A stretch of DNA of 64,000 nucleotides, taken from positions 1,395,996-1,459,995 of the forward strand of contig NW_026570240.1 in the NCBI RefSeq assembly GCF_019649055.1. The letters run 5' to 3'. The notes below the pieces were generated by a model. That model saw nothing but the letters and a program-made list of their open reading frames with translations, was not told the DNA's origin and made no database searches. This DNA is from Paramacrobiotus metropolitanus (taxonomy: Eukaryota > Tardigrada > Eutardigrada > Parachela > Macrobiotidae). Positions 12,701 to 23,000 of this stretch are shown here, one piece after another; position 1 is the stretch's first letter, and the number at the start of each line of letters is the position of its first letter. Made by a program: the position numbers and the translations under genes.

Positions 12701-14517
12701 ATCGTTGGATGTGCTGGACGTGCAGACGCGCGATGCCGGTGAATACGTGATCCGTGCCACGAACACCTTGGGCACTGCGGAGTCCAAGACTTTCCTGAAA
12801 GTGATTGGACGTGGCGGAGTGATTAGCGATGCTCAGTATGCGGCCAGTCTGGATAAGATTCGCGATCTGGAAAGCTACGAGAACGGACCATCGTACATCC
12901 CGGACACTATCCAGGATGAGTTGCCGGCTTCCGCTCCTATGTTCACCGAACAGCTACAACCAGGTCAGGCGTGCAACTGAACCTCTACAATAGCGAAATT
13001 AGTGGTACCTCAGCTCCTGCAAAAAGAAATCATACAATTATAAAGTGCACATGTACAATTAATATTTCGTTTGAAAATTATTATCGCAAAATTAAGGTTT
13101 GCAATAAAGTCGCCTATCATTCTATCATGAGCAAGCCTAAAATTATGCAAGACAAAAATGTATTTTTTTCTAGTTCCTGAGCTGCGTGAAGGGCAGAGCA
13201 TTCATCTGGAATGCACTGTTTCTCCGCCTAACGATCCTACGCTGAAAGTGGAATGGTTCGTCAATGGTCGCCCGCTTCATACCGGTAAGTGCGTTTAGTG
13301 AAAAATTGTAAAATGTTGCCGTGGATGTAGAAGAACGGTTGGAATATTTAACGCCAACTGCCCGTATCTTCAACATAACCCGTATCCCGTTCAACAACAT
13401 ATTTGCCCGTATCTTCAACATTACTATTTGTGTCGTGTAGTAAACGCGTTTGAAACTGTCGCTCCGTAGGTTCTCGCTTCCGTGTGTTTAATGATTTCGG
13501 TGCCATTGGTTTGGACATTCTGGGTGTCATCCCAGAGGATTCCGGTGAATATGTGGTCAAAGTGTCGAATGCTCTTGGATCAAACACTTCCTCTACCTAT
13601 CTCCAAGTCAAAGGTAACACCAACAAAGATAGATACCCTGTATGTTATAAATTTAAAGGAGCATTAATCAGCGTGCTATTGCTCTTTACGGTTACTACGT
13701 ACCTGAAGTTATTATACGAAAATGGGGACAGCTGCGGCACAGCGCGCTCATTTCATGGCATGTTAATTACCGAAAGTAGCAGCAAAAAATCATTAAAATA
13801 TTGTGCCGCTACGTGCAGAACATTAGTTCCTCATATTAATTTTTTATTTCCTGCGTGCTTGAAGCTCGTGCGGCTATCATCCTGGAACCCCAAGCTCCTG
13901 GCGGCGCCGAGAAGGTGCGTGAGCTGGAGGACATGCTGAACTATAAGCCACAGGCCTATGACGAAGACGTCACTCATCAAGCCCCAATCTTCGTCCGGCA
14001 ACTGCAAGGACCACAAGGAAAGGTCAAAGAGGGACAGTCTATCCATCTGGAGTGCCAGGTCCAACCGATTAATGATCCTTCACTCAAAATTGAATGGTTC
14101 TTTAATGGAAGACCACTTGCTACCGGTAATGAAAAATTCCTTCTTTTAATTTATATCGTCAAGTTACTGTAGTGACTGGCTGATCAGTCACCAGCCACAG
14201 ATTCTGATTTTCATTGCGACATTTTTACAGGATCTCGATGCCGTTTCACCCATGACTTGGAGTATGTCGCACTGGATATGCTGTATGTTTTTCCCAGAGA
14301 CTCCGGTGACTATTCGGTGAAGGTCACTAATTCGGCAGGAAGTGTTGTTTCTAGCACGAAAGTACACTGTTTCGGTAGGTCGAGCACTGCGGATTATTTC
14401 CAGATCTCTGAAATGCAGTTATGCTTTCGTTTTTCAGAGAAGAAGAATGTCGTCACAGAATCGCTGAATCCACGTGCCTTGAAAAAGATCCAAGATCTGG
14501 AAGCATGGAATCTGTAA
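6783..14517 (+). CDS. Kettin/Sallimus-like muscle protein, Gln-rich head plus six Ig domains
   Basis: This is a sarcomeric I-set Ig protein of the kettin (short titin) family, which ties actin to the Z-disc. Exons: 6783-6856, 8788-9349, 9679-10077, 10437-10580, 10640-10842, 10942-10978, 11085-11228, 11444-11755, 12049-12303, 12664-12963, 13174-13284, 13470-13613, 13865-14125, 14231-14374 and 14438-14517. The model gives about 1,056 residues if one missing base near 9113 is allowed. Residues 30-250 are Gln-rich. Ig domains lie near 295-393, 426-521, 528-625, 662-757, 801-895 and 933-1030. They show motifs such as KVEWFVNGRPLHTG and VIPEDSGEYVVKVSN, and most lack one or both disulphide cysteines. 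Kettin-type linkers separate later domains (SLDKIRDLE, GAEKVRELE, ALKKIQDLE). Nearly all domain exons join in phase 1. Insect kettin has about 35 Ig domains, so this copy is very short. The first exon is inferred from phase alone. Confidence 0.85.
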
Positions 14518-15523
14518 TTTTATCTTTGAATAATAACGTTCACATATATGCTCCATAAATAGTTTTTCAGTTATGTATGCGCTTCTTCCCGGCTGCTTTG
14601 GGCCTTTTTTATTTTTCATTATTCTTGGTTTTAGCATATTATGTTTGGAATCGGCAGTCCGTTTTCACATATATATATATGGATTGCACTTTCACCACGG
14701 CATAAAATTAAGCATTTATGTTGCCTTATGGTACTGGTGTCTGGAATTAATCTCTGAGTCCCAACCGCTGAAAAATACAATTTAAGAAAGGAAAATTTAA
14801 TAATGACTCTTGCAAGTGATGATTAGTTTTATAGTTCGACCTATAAATCGTGTTTCTCGACACGTTTGCACAGATTCTCCATTTACAAAATCGTGGTCAA
14901 ATGCATATATACGTATGTCTGCCGATTGCCGATTGACTGTCGTCAGAAGAATGAAAGGTTTGCTTTTGTATTACAAAAATGAAAAATATTCTGAAGGATT
15001 CTCACAACTTTTACAGTATATACGTCGTCTGCCTTGTTGTGCATTGCGTGGCTGCAGTGTGCACCACTCGTAGTACTTCTGGTTAATTCTAATTCTATGA
15101 AGTCTGTAGCCAGAGAGCTGTAATCTGCAACTGAAGAAAATTTACTGACATTCTAAGAAAATTTACTGATATTCTAAGAAAATTCTACAAATTTTTTCAG
15201 ATTTCACAAAAACCTCAGCAACTCAAACGAGTTACACCGCAACAAGGGTATGGTTTAAAAGTTATAAATACTGTCCCTGAAGGCCTTTTCCCTGTAAGGG
15301 TCACCGGCTGTCCGTGGTCCATCGTTGCACTATGGACTGCAATATGTACGCAGATCGCGCCATACCATTTTGAATTTACACACAGAATTCAGAACCCGGA
15401 AAGTTCTGAAAATTCCGCTCTTCCCACATTCATAGCAACATACCTGCGTTACTGTTTAGCAGCTTCATCAGCTGTGCAATTTTTTCAGTTAGCTCCTCCA
15501 TATAACGCTGCTTGCGCTTTGAA
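14518..15523. other. Intergenic between kettin-like gene and coiled-coil gene
   Basis: No further Ig exon is visible here, although the kettin-like frame ends just after a linker that normally leads into another Ig domain. A coding-like exon with a good donor can be read on the opposite strand (about 15500 down to 15443); it is treated under findings. The region also carries a short TA run near 14671. Confidence 0.35.
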
Positions 15524-17626
15524 ATGGATGCAGAGAATCATTTCGGTCTGTCCGCGGAGCAAGGTGCTCCACGTGACAGTTTCCTGGAAGTGGCGCGCAA
15601 CATGACCGCCGGTACAGCGTCCAGCATGCCTGGTCTCGCCAGTTCGTAATGGTTTTGTCTTTTGAATGACTTGATTTGGATTTTTTATCAGAGATTGAAG
15701 GTCTATCGATGAAAATTTCGGAATGGCGAAAAGAAATCGTTCAGCATGATGCAGAAATGGCTGCGTGTAAGTGTCAGCGGTTATCGTTGACTCTGTTTTG
15801 AAATTGCCGTTTTAAGCTAGTTTGGCTCCGTTGACATTAATATTGTGCGGTATATAGTGGCCGAGACAACTGGGGAAAAGCGGAAGGAAAAGGAATTCGC
15901 TGTCGGTAAGTGATTCCAGAATTCCGAAAGTCGATTCAGATGAAGTAAACGGAAAGCTTTCTCCATTGATCACGCTGAAGTGCATTTCCGAAAAGAGTGT
16001 CGTGTGTGCGATCACTAATTGCTCCTTTTGCAGCTTCCAGCAATTGGTAGAAAGATTTCTGAGTTAAAATTTGTTACTAATTAGTGACCGTATCAGTGCA
16101 TCAGTGATCTTGTGTATCCGAAAATGTTTTGTCTGCAGTGACCTTGGAGGCGAAGAAAGCGCGAACGGTTGTGCAGCAAAGAGAGCGCGAAAAGTCAGTG
16201 ACTACTGCGACTCTGCGAGTGAAGTGCAGCTTGCAGATATGCCACCCTTCTTTTTACCATTCTACGTGAAAATTACTGCTTGTATTTTGTGCGCCATAGA
16301 ACTGTCCAGAAGAAACAGAATACCGTGGAGGCACTGGAAAAGCTGGAGAATTCGTATCTGGAGACGCAGAACATGCTAAAAAGTCGCAGGTATGTGGTCA
16401 CTGCAGCTTCGTGGTGGCAGACTGTTCGCCAAAAGCGACGGACGTATGAGCCGATGAGATTATGAGAATGATGTGGTTTTTTGCATTTGTAGTCGGGATG
16501 GCAAGAAGGAGTTGATTCGGTTGCAGCAGTGCTTTCAGGACATCTCTCGCCATTTTGTAAGTAACGGAAATACATCAGAGCACGTTTTTAATTTTTCTGT
16601 CGGTTTTACTGATGGGTTAACCGGTGGACCGGGGTGGTCGAGCGAGGGGACAATATTCAGACGGCATCCTATTATTTTGTCCACCATTCATTTTGTCCAC
16701 CGTTCATTTTGTCCACCGTTCATTTTGTCCACCATTCATCTAGTATACGCTTTTTATATTTAATAATAAATAAATATATATAGTTTTACACTTACCAAAA
16801 TTGATTTAATATTAGTTACAATAAAACACACAATAGAAACAGTCTGGGCGTAAGATGTAAGCAGCTAGATGTGCATATGTACTGTAAATCGAACTCATCC
16901 GTGTCGTTGACTCGCTTGCTTACCGTTTGCTTATTAACCCGCTGAATTTCGAATATACAGCTGCGCAGAACTTGACATAGCAGCAGTATTACGTACAAAT
17001 TACCGCATTCGATATTGTTGCAGCAACGGCGCAGAATTTTGCAATAAAAGATTGTAATATCTGCCATATAAACTGAGATCATATTAATAGATATGAATGT
17101 GTGTACACGTTCTCATAGTACGTGACACTTATCGGTTTACTATGCGAGGTTATTAAATTCATACATCGTAGCTTTGTCTTATAAAAACCAAAAACACCGT
17201 ACTTTTCGAATTGTATCGTGAACAAAGTGTACGGTGGACAGAATGATGGTGGACAAAATGATTGGTGGACAAAATGAACGGTGGACAAAATGATTGGTGG
17301 ACAAAATGAATAGACACGATTCAGGCATTTCAGACAGCAATTACGTAATAACTCCACTCATTTCCGTCGTTTCGTTTGAATTATCGACAAGTGTGTAACG
17401 TCAGTTAAATGGTTGGTACAAGTCAGTCGCGTGGTGAAATTATGGCGTTGCATACAACGATCGAAACTTTTTTTCGATTGAGGAACTGCCTTCGCAGTGA
17501 GTGAGTTCGCTGATTCTAACATCAAGTTTTGTGTAGGTTCAAGAGCTCGATGAACGATTTCAAAAAATGAAGGCGGATATTGCCGAACAGGCTGTGCCGG
17601 CAAACGCTGGACCTCCAGGAAATTAA
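15524..17626 (+). CDS. Small coiled-coil protein, about 169 aa
   Basis: I do not recognise the family. Exons 2-7 are well supported by phase: 15692-15766, 15858-15905, 16139-16193, 16300-16389, 16493-16556 and 17537-17626. The first exon starts at the ATG at 15524 (MDAENHFGLSAEQG) and ends at 15611 or 15632; the 15611 donor gives a 510-nt frame. The protein is almost entirely charged helix (TVEALEKLENSYLETQNML, KKELIRLQQCFQDISRHF, VQELDERFQKMKADIAEQ) with a short Pro/Ala/Gly tail. Its size and coiled-coil make-up suggest a subunit of a larger assembly such as a kinetochore, BLOC or transport complex, but this is only a guess. Its 980-bp last intron carries a foldback element. The gene converges on CEP290. 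Confidence 0.7.
16672..17310. mobile_element. Foldback-type element with tandem 16-bp terminal repeats
   Basis: The left end (16672-16740) is a tandem array of a 16-bp unit CATTTTGTCCACCRTT, about four copies. The right end (17233-17310) carries the same unit inverted (GGTGGACAAAATGATT-like), about five copies. The core of about 490 bp has no protein-like frame. Terminal inverted repeats built from short direct repeats are the hallmark of foldback (FB-like) transposons. The outermost bases also mirror (CTATT...AATAG). No target duplication is obvious. The element sits inside the last intron of the coiled-coil gene. Confidence 0.75.
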
Positions 17627-18060
17627 CTGCAAATATGTAGTTGGCGATTTTCCCTCGTGTTTTGTTTGCGAAGCCCTTTTGCCCCGATTACGATAAATTT
17701 CATATTCGCCACAGGGACATTATAAGTGTTTTGTTTCTGGATTTCTTGTTCGACCGATAGTGTTTGTGACGTTCTTTAGTCTGTTTTGTCTTATGATCAT
17801 GTGTAAAGTAAACCAGGTAACAACTTTCCATGTGCTTTCTCGGTGGAGAAGAAGAAATGGACTACTTTCTCTGTTCTCCACATAGGAGGAGAAACTGCGC
17901 AAAACAAACAGATTCATGTTGCAAAGCTTGAAAAAAGGCCAGTAGACAATTTAGGAAAGTCTCTGATAACAGTCTAGACTGATCGATAAGCAACACGAAT
18001 TGTGACAGCTTTGCTGACTGTACGTTTACTGCGTGTAGAATTGCAGATCATAGTAATTAT
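17627..18060. other. 3' flank of coiled-coil gene
   Basis: This follows the stop codon of the coiled-coil gene and probably contains its 3'UTR. No AATAAA is seen before the next repeat element begins. No coding exon was recognised. Confidence 0.3.
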
Positions 18061-18565
18061 TGGGCCAGGTCAATTGCTCTGTGTAAGAATTACGCGACGC
18101 GCAAGCGGCAGTCGGGTAAAAAATCATGACGTCAAGGCGCGTAAGCAGGTAAACGATTTGATTGGTAAACCAGAATTCTGGGATGGGTTTTCAGCTTACC
18201 CGTGCGTGTAACCGTTGCGCTTCGAAATCGAAGCGCAACCGTTACCCAAACTACGAGTAACTCGTAACTCTCCTGCACAGATCAACAAAATTTTCGTTTG
18301 TTTGAACCAAAAGTGCATCCAGCTACCCAGATTGTCACTCCTAAACTTAGAATTAACTTTTTTGATGTAGTACCACATTAAAGCATCAAAAATAAAATTT
18401 TCGGTTCCACTTCAGTTATTCAGTTGTTCAATTTCTTTCTTGTCACGGAAGCGTACTCGACCTACGATTGGACGATAAATTTTTCGCTGAGTCATGGACA
18501 GATTTTTACGCGTTTCTCCGTTACCCGACGCGCAATGGTTACCCAGATGCAATTGACCTGGCCCA
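18061..18565. repeat. MITE-like inverted-repeat element
   Basis: The left arm (18061-18127, starting TGGGCCAGGTCAATTGC) reappears inverted at 18492-18565 (ending GCAATTGACCTGGCCCA). The arms remain alignable over about 70 bp with mismatches and small gaps, including a GGGTAA/TTACCC block and a CATGAC/GTCATG block. The roughly 370-bp interior has no coding potential and contains a tight hairpin at 18214-18239. This looks like a small non-autonomous DNA element. It ends 29 bp before the next element. Confidence 0.6.
18214..18239. repeat. Perfect 12-bp hairpin, 2-nt loop
   Basis: GTTGCGCTTCGA (18214-18225) is followed by AA and then its exact reverse complement TCGAAGCGCAAC (18228-18239). It lies inside the 18061-18565 inverted-repeat element and is GC-rich against an AT-rich background. 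Confidence 0.85.
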
Positions 18566-18593
18566 TTAGTTTTAAGGGTACCCTAAGTACCCT

Positions 18594-19783
18594 TATAGCC
18601 AACCCCTAAAACCCCCGTATATTATGGGCACCCCTTTTCGCACCCAGTTTATTATAGGCACCCTTTTTTGCTTAATATGATATGTAATAGTTTCAGTGTT
18701 CTTAGGTAATAATGCAGCTTTATTCAGAGCATAATTTAATTTTTCAGTAATTTTTTACAATGATTTTTCTCTAGCGTCGAGTTACCTAAGTACAGCAGGC
18801 TTTCCAGCCGACAACAGGACGATTCGGCAAATCAGGCAGCTTAGAGCGAGTTAGTATCGCCCCTTCTACTGTGACCAGAAGGTCATCTTTCGCGTTGGTC
18901 AGCTCATTCATTGGATTCCTTCCAACTTCCAAGCCGTTATCACCTTGTGATTTTCTCAGCTTGTAAGATTTTTGAGCCGCGGTTTTTGTGAATACGATGT
19001 TCGCGGGCGATACTACACAGATCATTTCAGCAATGTAGGAAAAAACCATCGGGGCGCACTGATTTGGACCCCGGCCGGCAACAGACGACAACTGGAATGC
19101 TAGTGACCGGCTTCTGTTGGCCACCTTACAGCAAGGAGAGCTGCAGTTAGACATGCGGCGACACCGGAGCACGTCAGTGTTCCGGTGTTAGACAGCACCA
19201 CATTCGCGAAAGCATTCGGATCTTTAACATGTAAATTCGTTTAAAAGGCGATTATACGATTCCCTCTTCCGTACGTTCACCACGATCCACTTTGTCCGCC
19301 TTATTGCGGGATTTGTATACCTTGGGCTGTGACACTCCTGCCCAAGGCAATAGCAATCTGTCGCTGAATTGCACTGGCAGGAAGGATTTCTGCATTTACG
19401 CTAGAGTACCTTCTGTGTCTCAACATGGCTAGGGCGGCGATTTCCCGGTAACGTTTTCCACCTTCTGTCAGGTTATGGTCCATTTCTTGTTCTACCTAAT
19501 ATTCGTAGGAGGTGGCAGCGAATGCTGGCTGCAAGCCTGATGCGAGCTGGGCATTGGTTTGTCGGCTGTTAGTGAACGCACGAGCTCCGAGCCGTTCTTA
19601 TCGGTTTCTCTATCGTGCACGCATTCGTAAAAACTTTTTTTGCACTTAAGGGAAGGCTCCAGGGCTTGAACATCTAGGGTCGTGTAGTACTATGTACGAT
19701 ATTAATCAAAAATGGGTGCCTGTAAAAAACGGGGTGCGAAAAGGGGTGCCTACAATAAACGGGGGTTTTAGGGGGTGTCTATA
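18594..19783. mobile_element. 1.19-kb DNA-transposon-like element with about 76-bp terminal inverted repeats
   Basis: Left terminal repeat 18594-18669 and right terminal repeat 19707-19783 are inverted copies, roughly 85% identical by eye. They share the landmarks CCCCTAAAACCCCCGT and GGCACCCCTTTTCGCACCC. Each repeat contains a doubled GGCACCC motif. The interior has two modest minus-strand frames (19172 down to 18786, and 19483 down to 19301) that I cannot assign to a transposase. It is probably non-autonomous. The superfamily cannot be named from the ends, and no clear target duplication is visible. Confidence 0.75.
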
Positions 19784-19899
19784 CCGGTTTCCTACATTTA
19801 AACCACATTTAAAACGAAGCAAACAGTGGTTTCTGTTTGTCAGGCTAACAATGGCACTTACTATTAGCACGGCATAATTTCAATGAAAAGTTTAACAGT

Positions 19900-19905
19900 T
19901 TTATT
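19900..19905 (-). terminator. Poly(A) signal AATAAA for CEP290
   Basis: TTTATT on the plus strand reads AATAAA on the minus strand, about 180 nt past the CEP290 stop codon. This is a normal distance for a cleavage signal. Confidence 0.6.
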
Positions 19906-20081
19906 AAAAAAAACAGATTCCAACACAATTTTAAAGTGCAACAAAGCTTGACATAAATAAAATGCGAAATGAACTGCAAACATCACAAACTGCAGCGAGA
20001 TCAAACGAAATTAACAGAAACACAGGTTTTCATATTACACAATTTTTCTAACCTAGAAATAGTTTAAAGTAAGTTTAATTC

Positions 20082-23000
20082 TTAATTGCATCTCCCTCTT
20101 GGAGAACTATCGATGATGTTGGACAGCTGTATTTCCAATTCAGCAATCCGTTTCTCTGCATCACCGTATACTTTTCGGAGACCTTGCAGCTCAACATAGT
20201 TTGATGGAGTTACTTCTTCCACTCGCTTCCGCATCTAAAAATATTAAATCAATGCGTAATAACAATAATATTTACGTGGATACCCAAAAAACAAAAATGA
20301 ATTATAGTACCGAAGCAGCCCCACCTTGACGATTTCCTGCTCTTTTAAGGCCATTGCCGTCTTCAGCCGTTTCGTCTCCGCTTTCAGAACGATGTTGTCC
20401 TTAATTATATTTTCATAGTTTTGGACTTGGTACTCTCCAGAAATTTTTCCACCCTACAAGGTAGGTCACTGTAAATTTTTTGACAACATATACCTTACTT
20501 TACAGACACCCGATATTTGTATATACGGTTACGTTTGCTTTTAAAGCTACAAACTTCCACTTTTCAGCTTCAGCTGATAAATCCCACATTTTATTTTCTA
20601 ATAATCTTTCAATTGCTTTCACTTCGGGGTGTCTTCTATTTAACATCTGAAACGCAGTGAAGAGAGCAAATTTTCAAGTTTCAAGGATCTTTTCCTGCAC
20701 TTCCTTACAGGTCTTGCTCTCACGTGCTTTTGTGCATAAATTAAAAATAAACTCAGTGGTTGCCGCCATACCTCGTCTTTTTCTTCCATTAATTCCAAAA
20801 CGCGCCGTTCCAAAATATTTTTGACCACACCCGCTTGATTCATTTTTCCTCGAATAACGTCTTTATCATCCCTGAATTTCTTAATGTCATGCTGCAGTTT
20901 GTTGTTTTCAGACACCAAAGAATTTAATGTGCGTTTGGTGTCTTCAGCGGCATCAACCGGTGCAATATTCATCTGCAAAAACTGAATCATTTTATTAATG
21001 TCTACCAGAGCAAGCTTGTGTCATATAGGTGGGATATGGTCAGAGGCAGATAGACCGTTTCATATAAAATTACCCAGCTTAAATAATAATCCACTCTACT
21101 CAGCATTTTTAATCTAAGCACTTAGCCAAAATAAATCAGTAGCCAATTTCGAAGACAATGAGGTCATGCTTACCTGATAGGTAAATTTCTCCTCCTCGAG
21201 TCTTTTTATTTTGTTCTTCATAGTGGAATTGTGCGATTTCAACCGTTTCAATTCCACCTGCTGCTCGTTAATGACCGATTTCATAGCTTCCACAGCTTTT
21301 AAGATTTCACCAGGATTCTTCGTAATCTGAAAATTCACAAATAATGTAAAAACGGAAAAAGCTATATAAACCGGGACACTACTCTAATGTTTATTTTCAC
21401 CTCAGCCAAAGGAGGTTCGGGAACTGTACTATTCTCCTTATCCGCGAGATACTGCAGTCTTTGTTCCTCCTTCTCTTGAGCTTCTTTCAACTGATTCGTA
21501 GTATTAGCATTTTCTGCCTTCAACTTTTCATTAACTAACACAAGTTTTTGATGTCTGACGTTTAGGTCCTCAAGGGAAGTCAGATGCACAGTTTCCCGCT
21601 TCTGAAAAAACCTATGCTAATTAAACAATAACATGATAATACTATTGAGCCTTTGGAACACAAAGAACTTTTCCCTTATAGCAAACGGCAGTGTTGTTTG
21701 CTATAAGGAATGCGTATTGAAGTATACCGACACGCGCCAAATTTCTGTTCTCCTATATAATATTAGATTTACAAATTTACTAAAAGTAAATAATTTAAGT
21801 TACAAGTGAAGTTAAAAAGTTGGTAAGCGGAAGCAAAAAAATCACTGATGCGGACACCTGCAGTTTCGAAACTTGATCTGCCATTCTTTTGTTCTCCTTT
21901 TCCAACTTGTCAATTGCAGACTTTAATCGCTCCGTCTGAAAATTTCATACTTCATTGGTCAGTAGGGCAAAGTTTCATTAACATGCACCAACCTCTTTAT
22001 GCGATTCCTCAAGTGCTCGTTGAAAAAATGCAGGTTGCTGTGTGAGATCAGCCACCTTTTTGGTAAGAGTCACCATTTTCTTTTCCATGGCAGCACGTTC
22101 TCTTTCCGACCGGGATAATGCATCGTGCGTCATGCTAAGGTTTCGCTCAACGGATATTAGGACATCTTCCGTCTCCTTCACTTTATCTTTCAATTTATCC
22201 ACGGTTTTCTCCCATTTTTTCTTCTCCTGCCAGCGCAACACTTCCGGCTAATTAAAACGAAATCCGATATTTATAATCTGTTGCCAGGTAAACAGATGCT
22301 GCAAGAATTTGCCTTCATAGTATTGGCCTGTTCGTTCACTGAAGCTCGAGCAAGAGCGTTTTCTAGCTGCGCAATTTTCTCTTCCAGCAGCGGCACTGAT
22401 TCCACCGCAGAGGACAAATCATCGGGTTTTTGGAAGGCTTCCAGTGCGGTTTCCAAATCATCAATACGAACATTTAGCTGGTCATTCAATTCTTCGTATC
22501 GTCGTAGCTGACCGTCACGACGACCTTTTAATCCATCAGAAAAAAACAATCAGAAAATCATTTGGATTTGGCTCGGATTTTTTCGAAGTATTGTAAGCTA
22601 TTAAAGCAATTGCTCTTACGGATTTCACTGCGCAATCCTTCTTGTTCAATTACTAAACGTTCTTCTTCCAGTTTCGTTTTCCTGACTTGGGCAGCCAAGC
22701 GTGCATTGGATTCTCTTGATTCGTTCAACATCCCCTGTACGATGCCGATACCAGCATAAAAAAGCCCTGTTTCAGTAAAAGACGAACAACAGCGAACCTG
22801 GATTTCTTTCTTTTGTGTGGTAAGGTTATCAACCAAATCCTTGTCTGGCGGAGGGAAATTCAACATTTCATCCTTAAATTTCTGGAATGCCGCAGCCAAG
22901 GTCTAAAAAGTTTATAAAACATTACAAACTGCAGTTTAACAATTGCAAAACATCAAGTGTTATTACCTTAAGCTCCCGGTCTTTTTCATGAACTTGAACT

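Noticed and set aside
15201-15605. 135-codon open stretch on the plus strand without an ATG
   Set aside because: It is rich in Trp and Cys with no domain, overlaps the coiled-coil gene start in another frame, and is antisense to the possible minus-strand exon. It is probably a chance opening.
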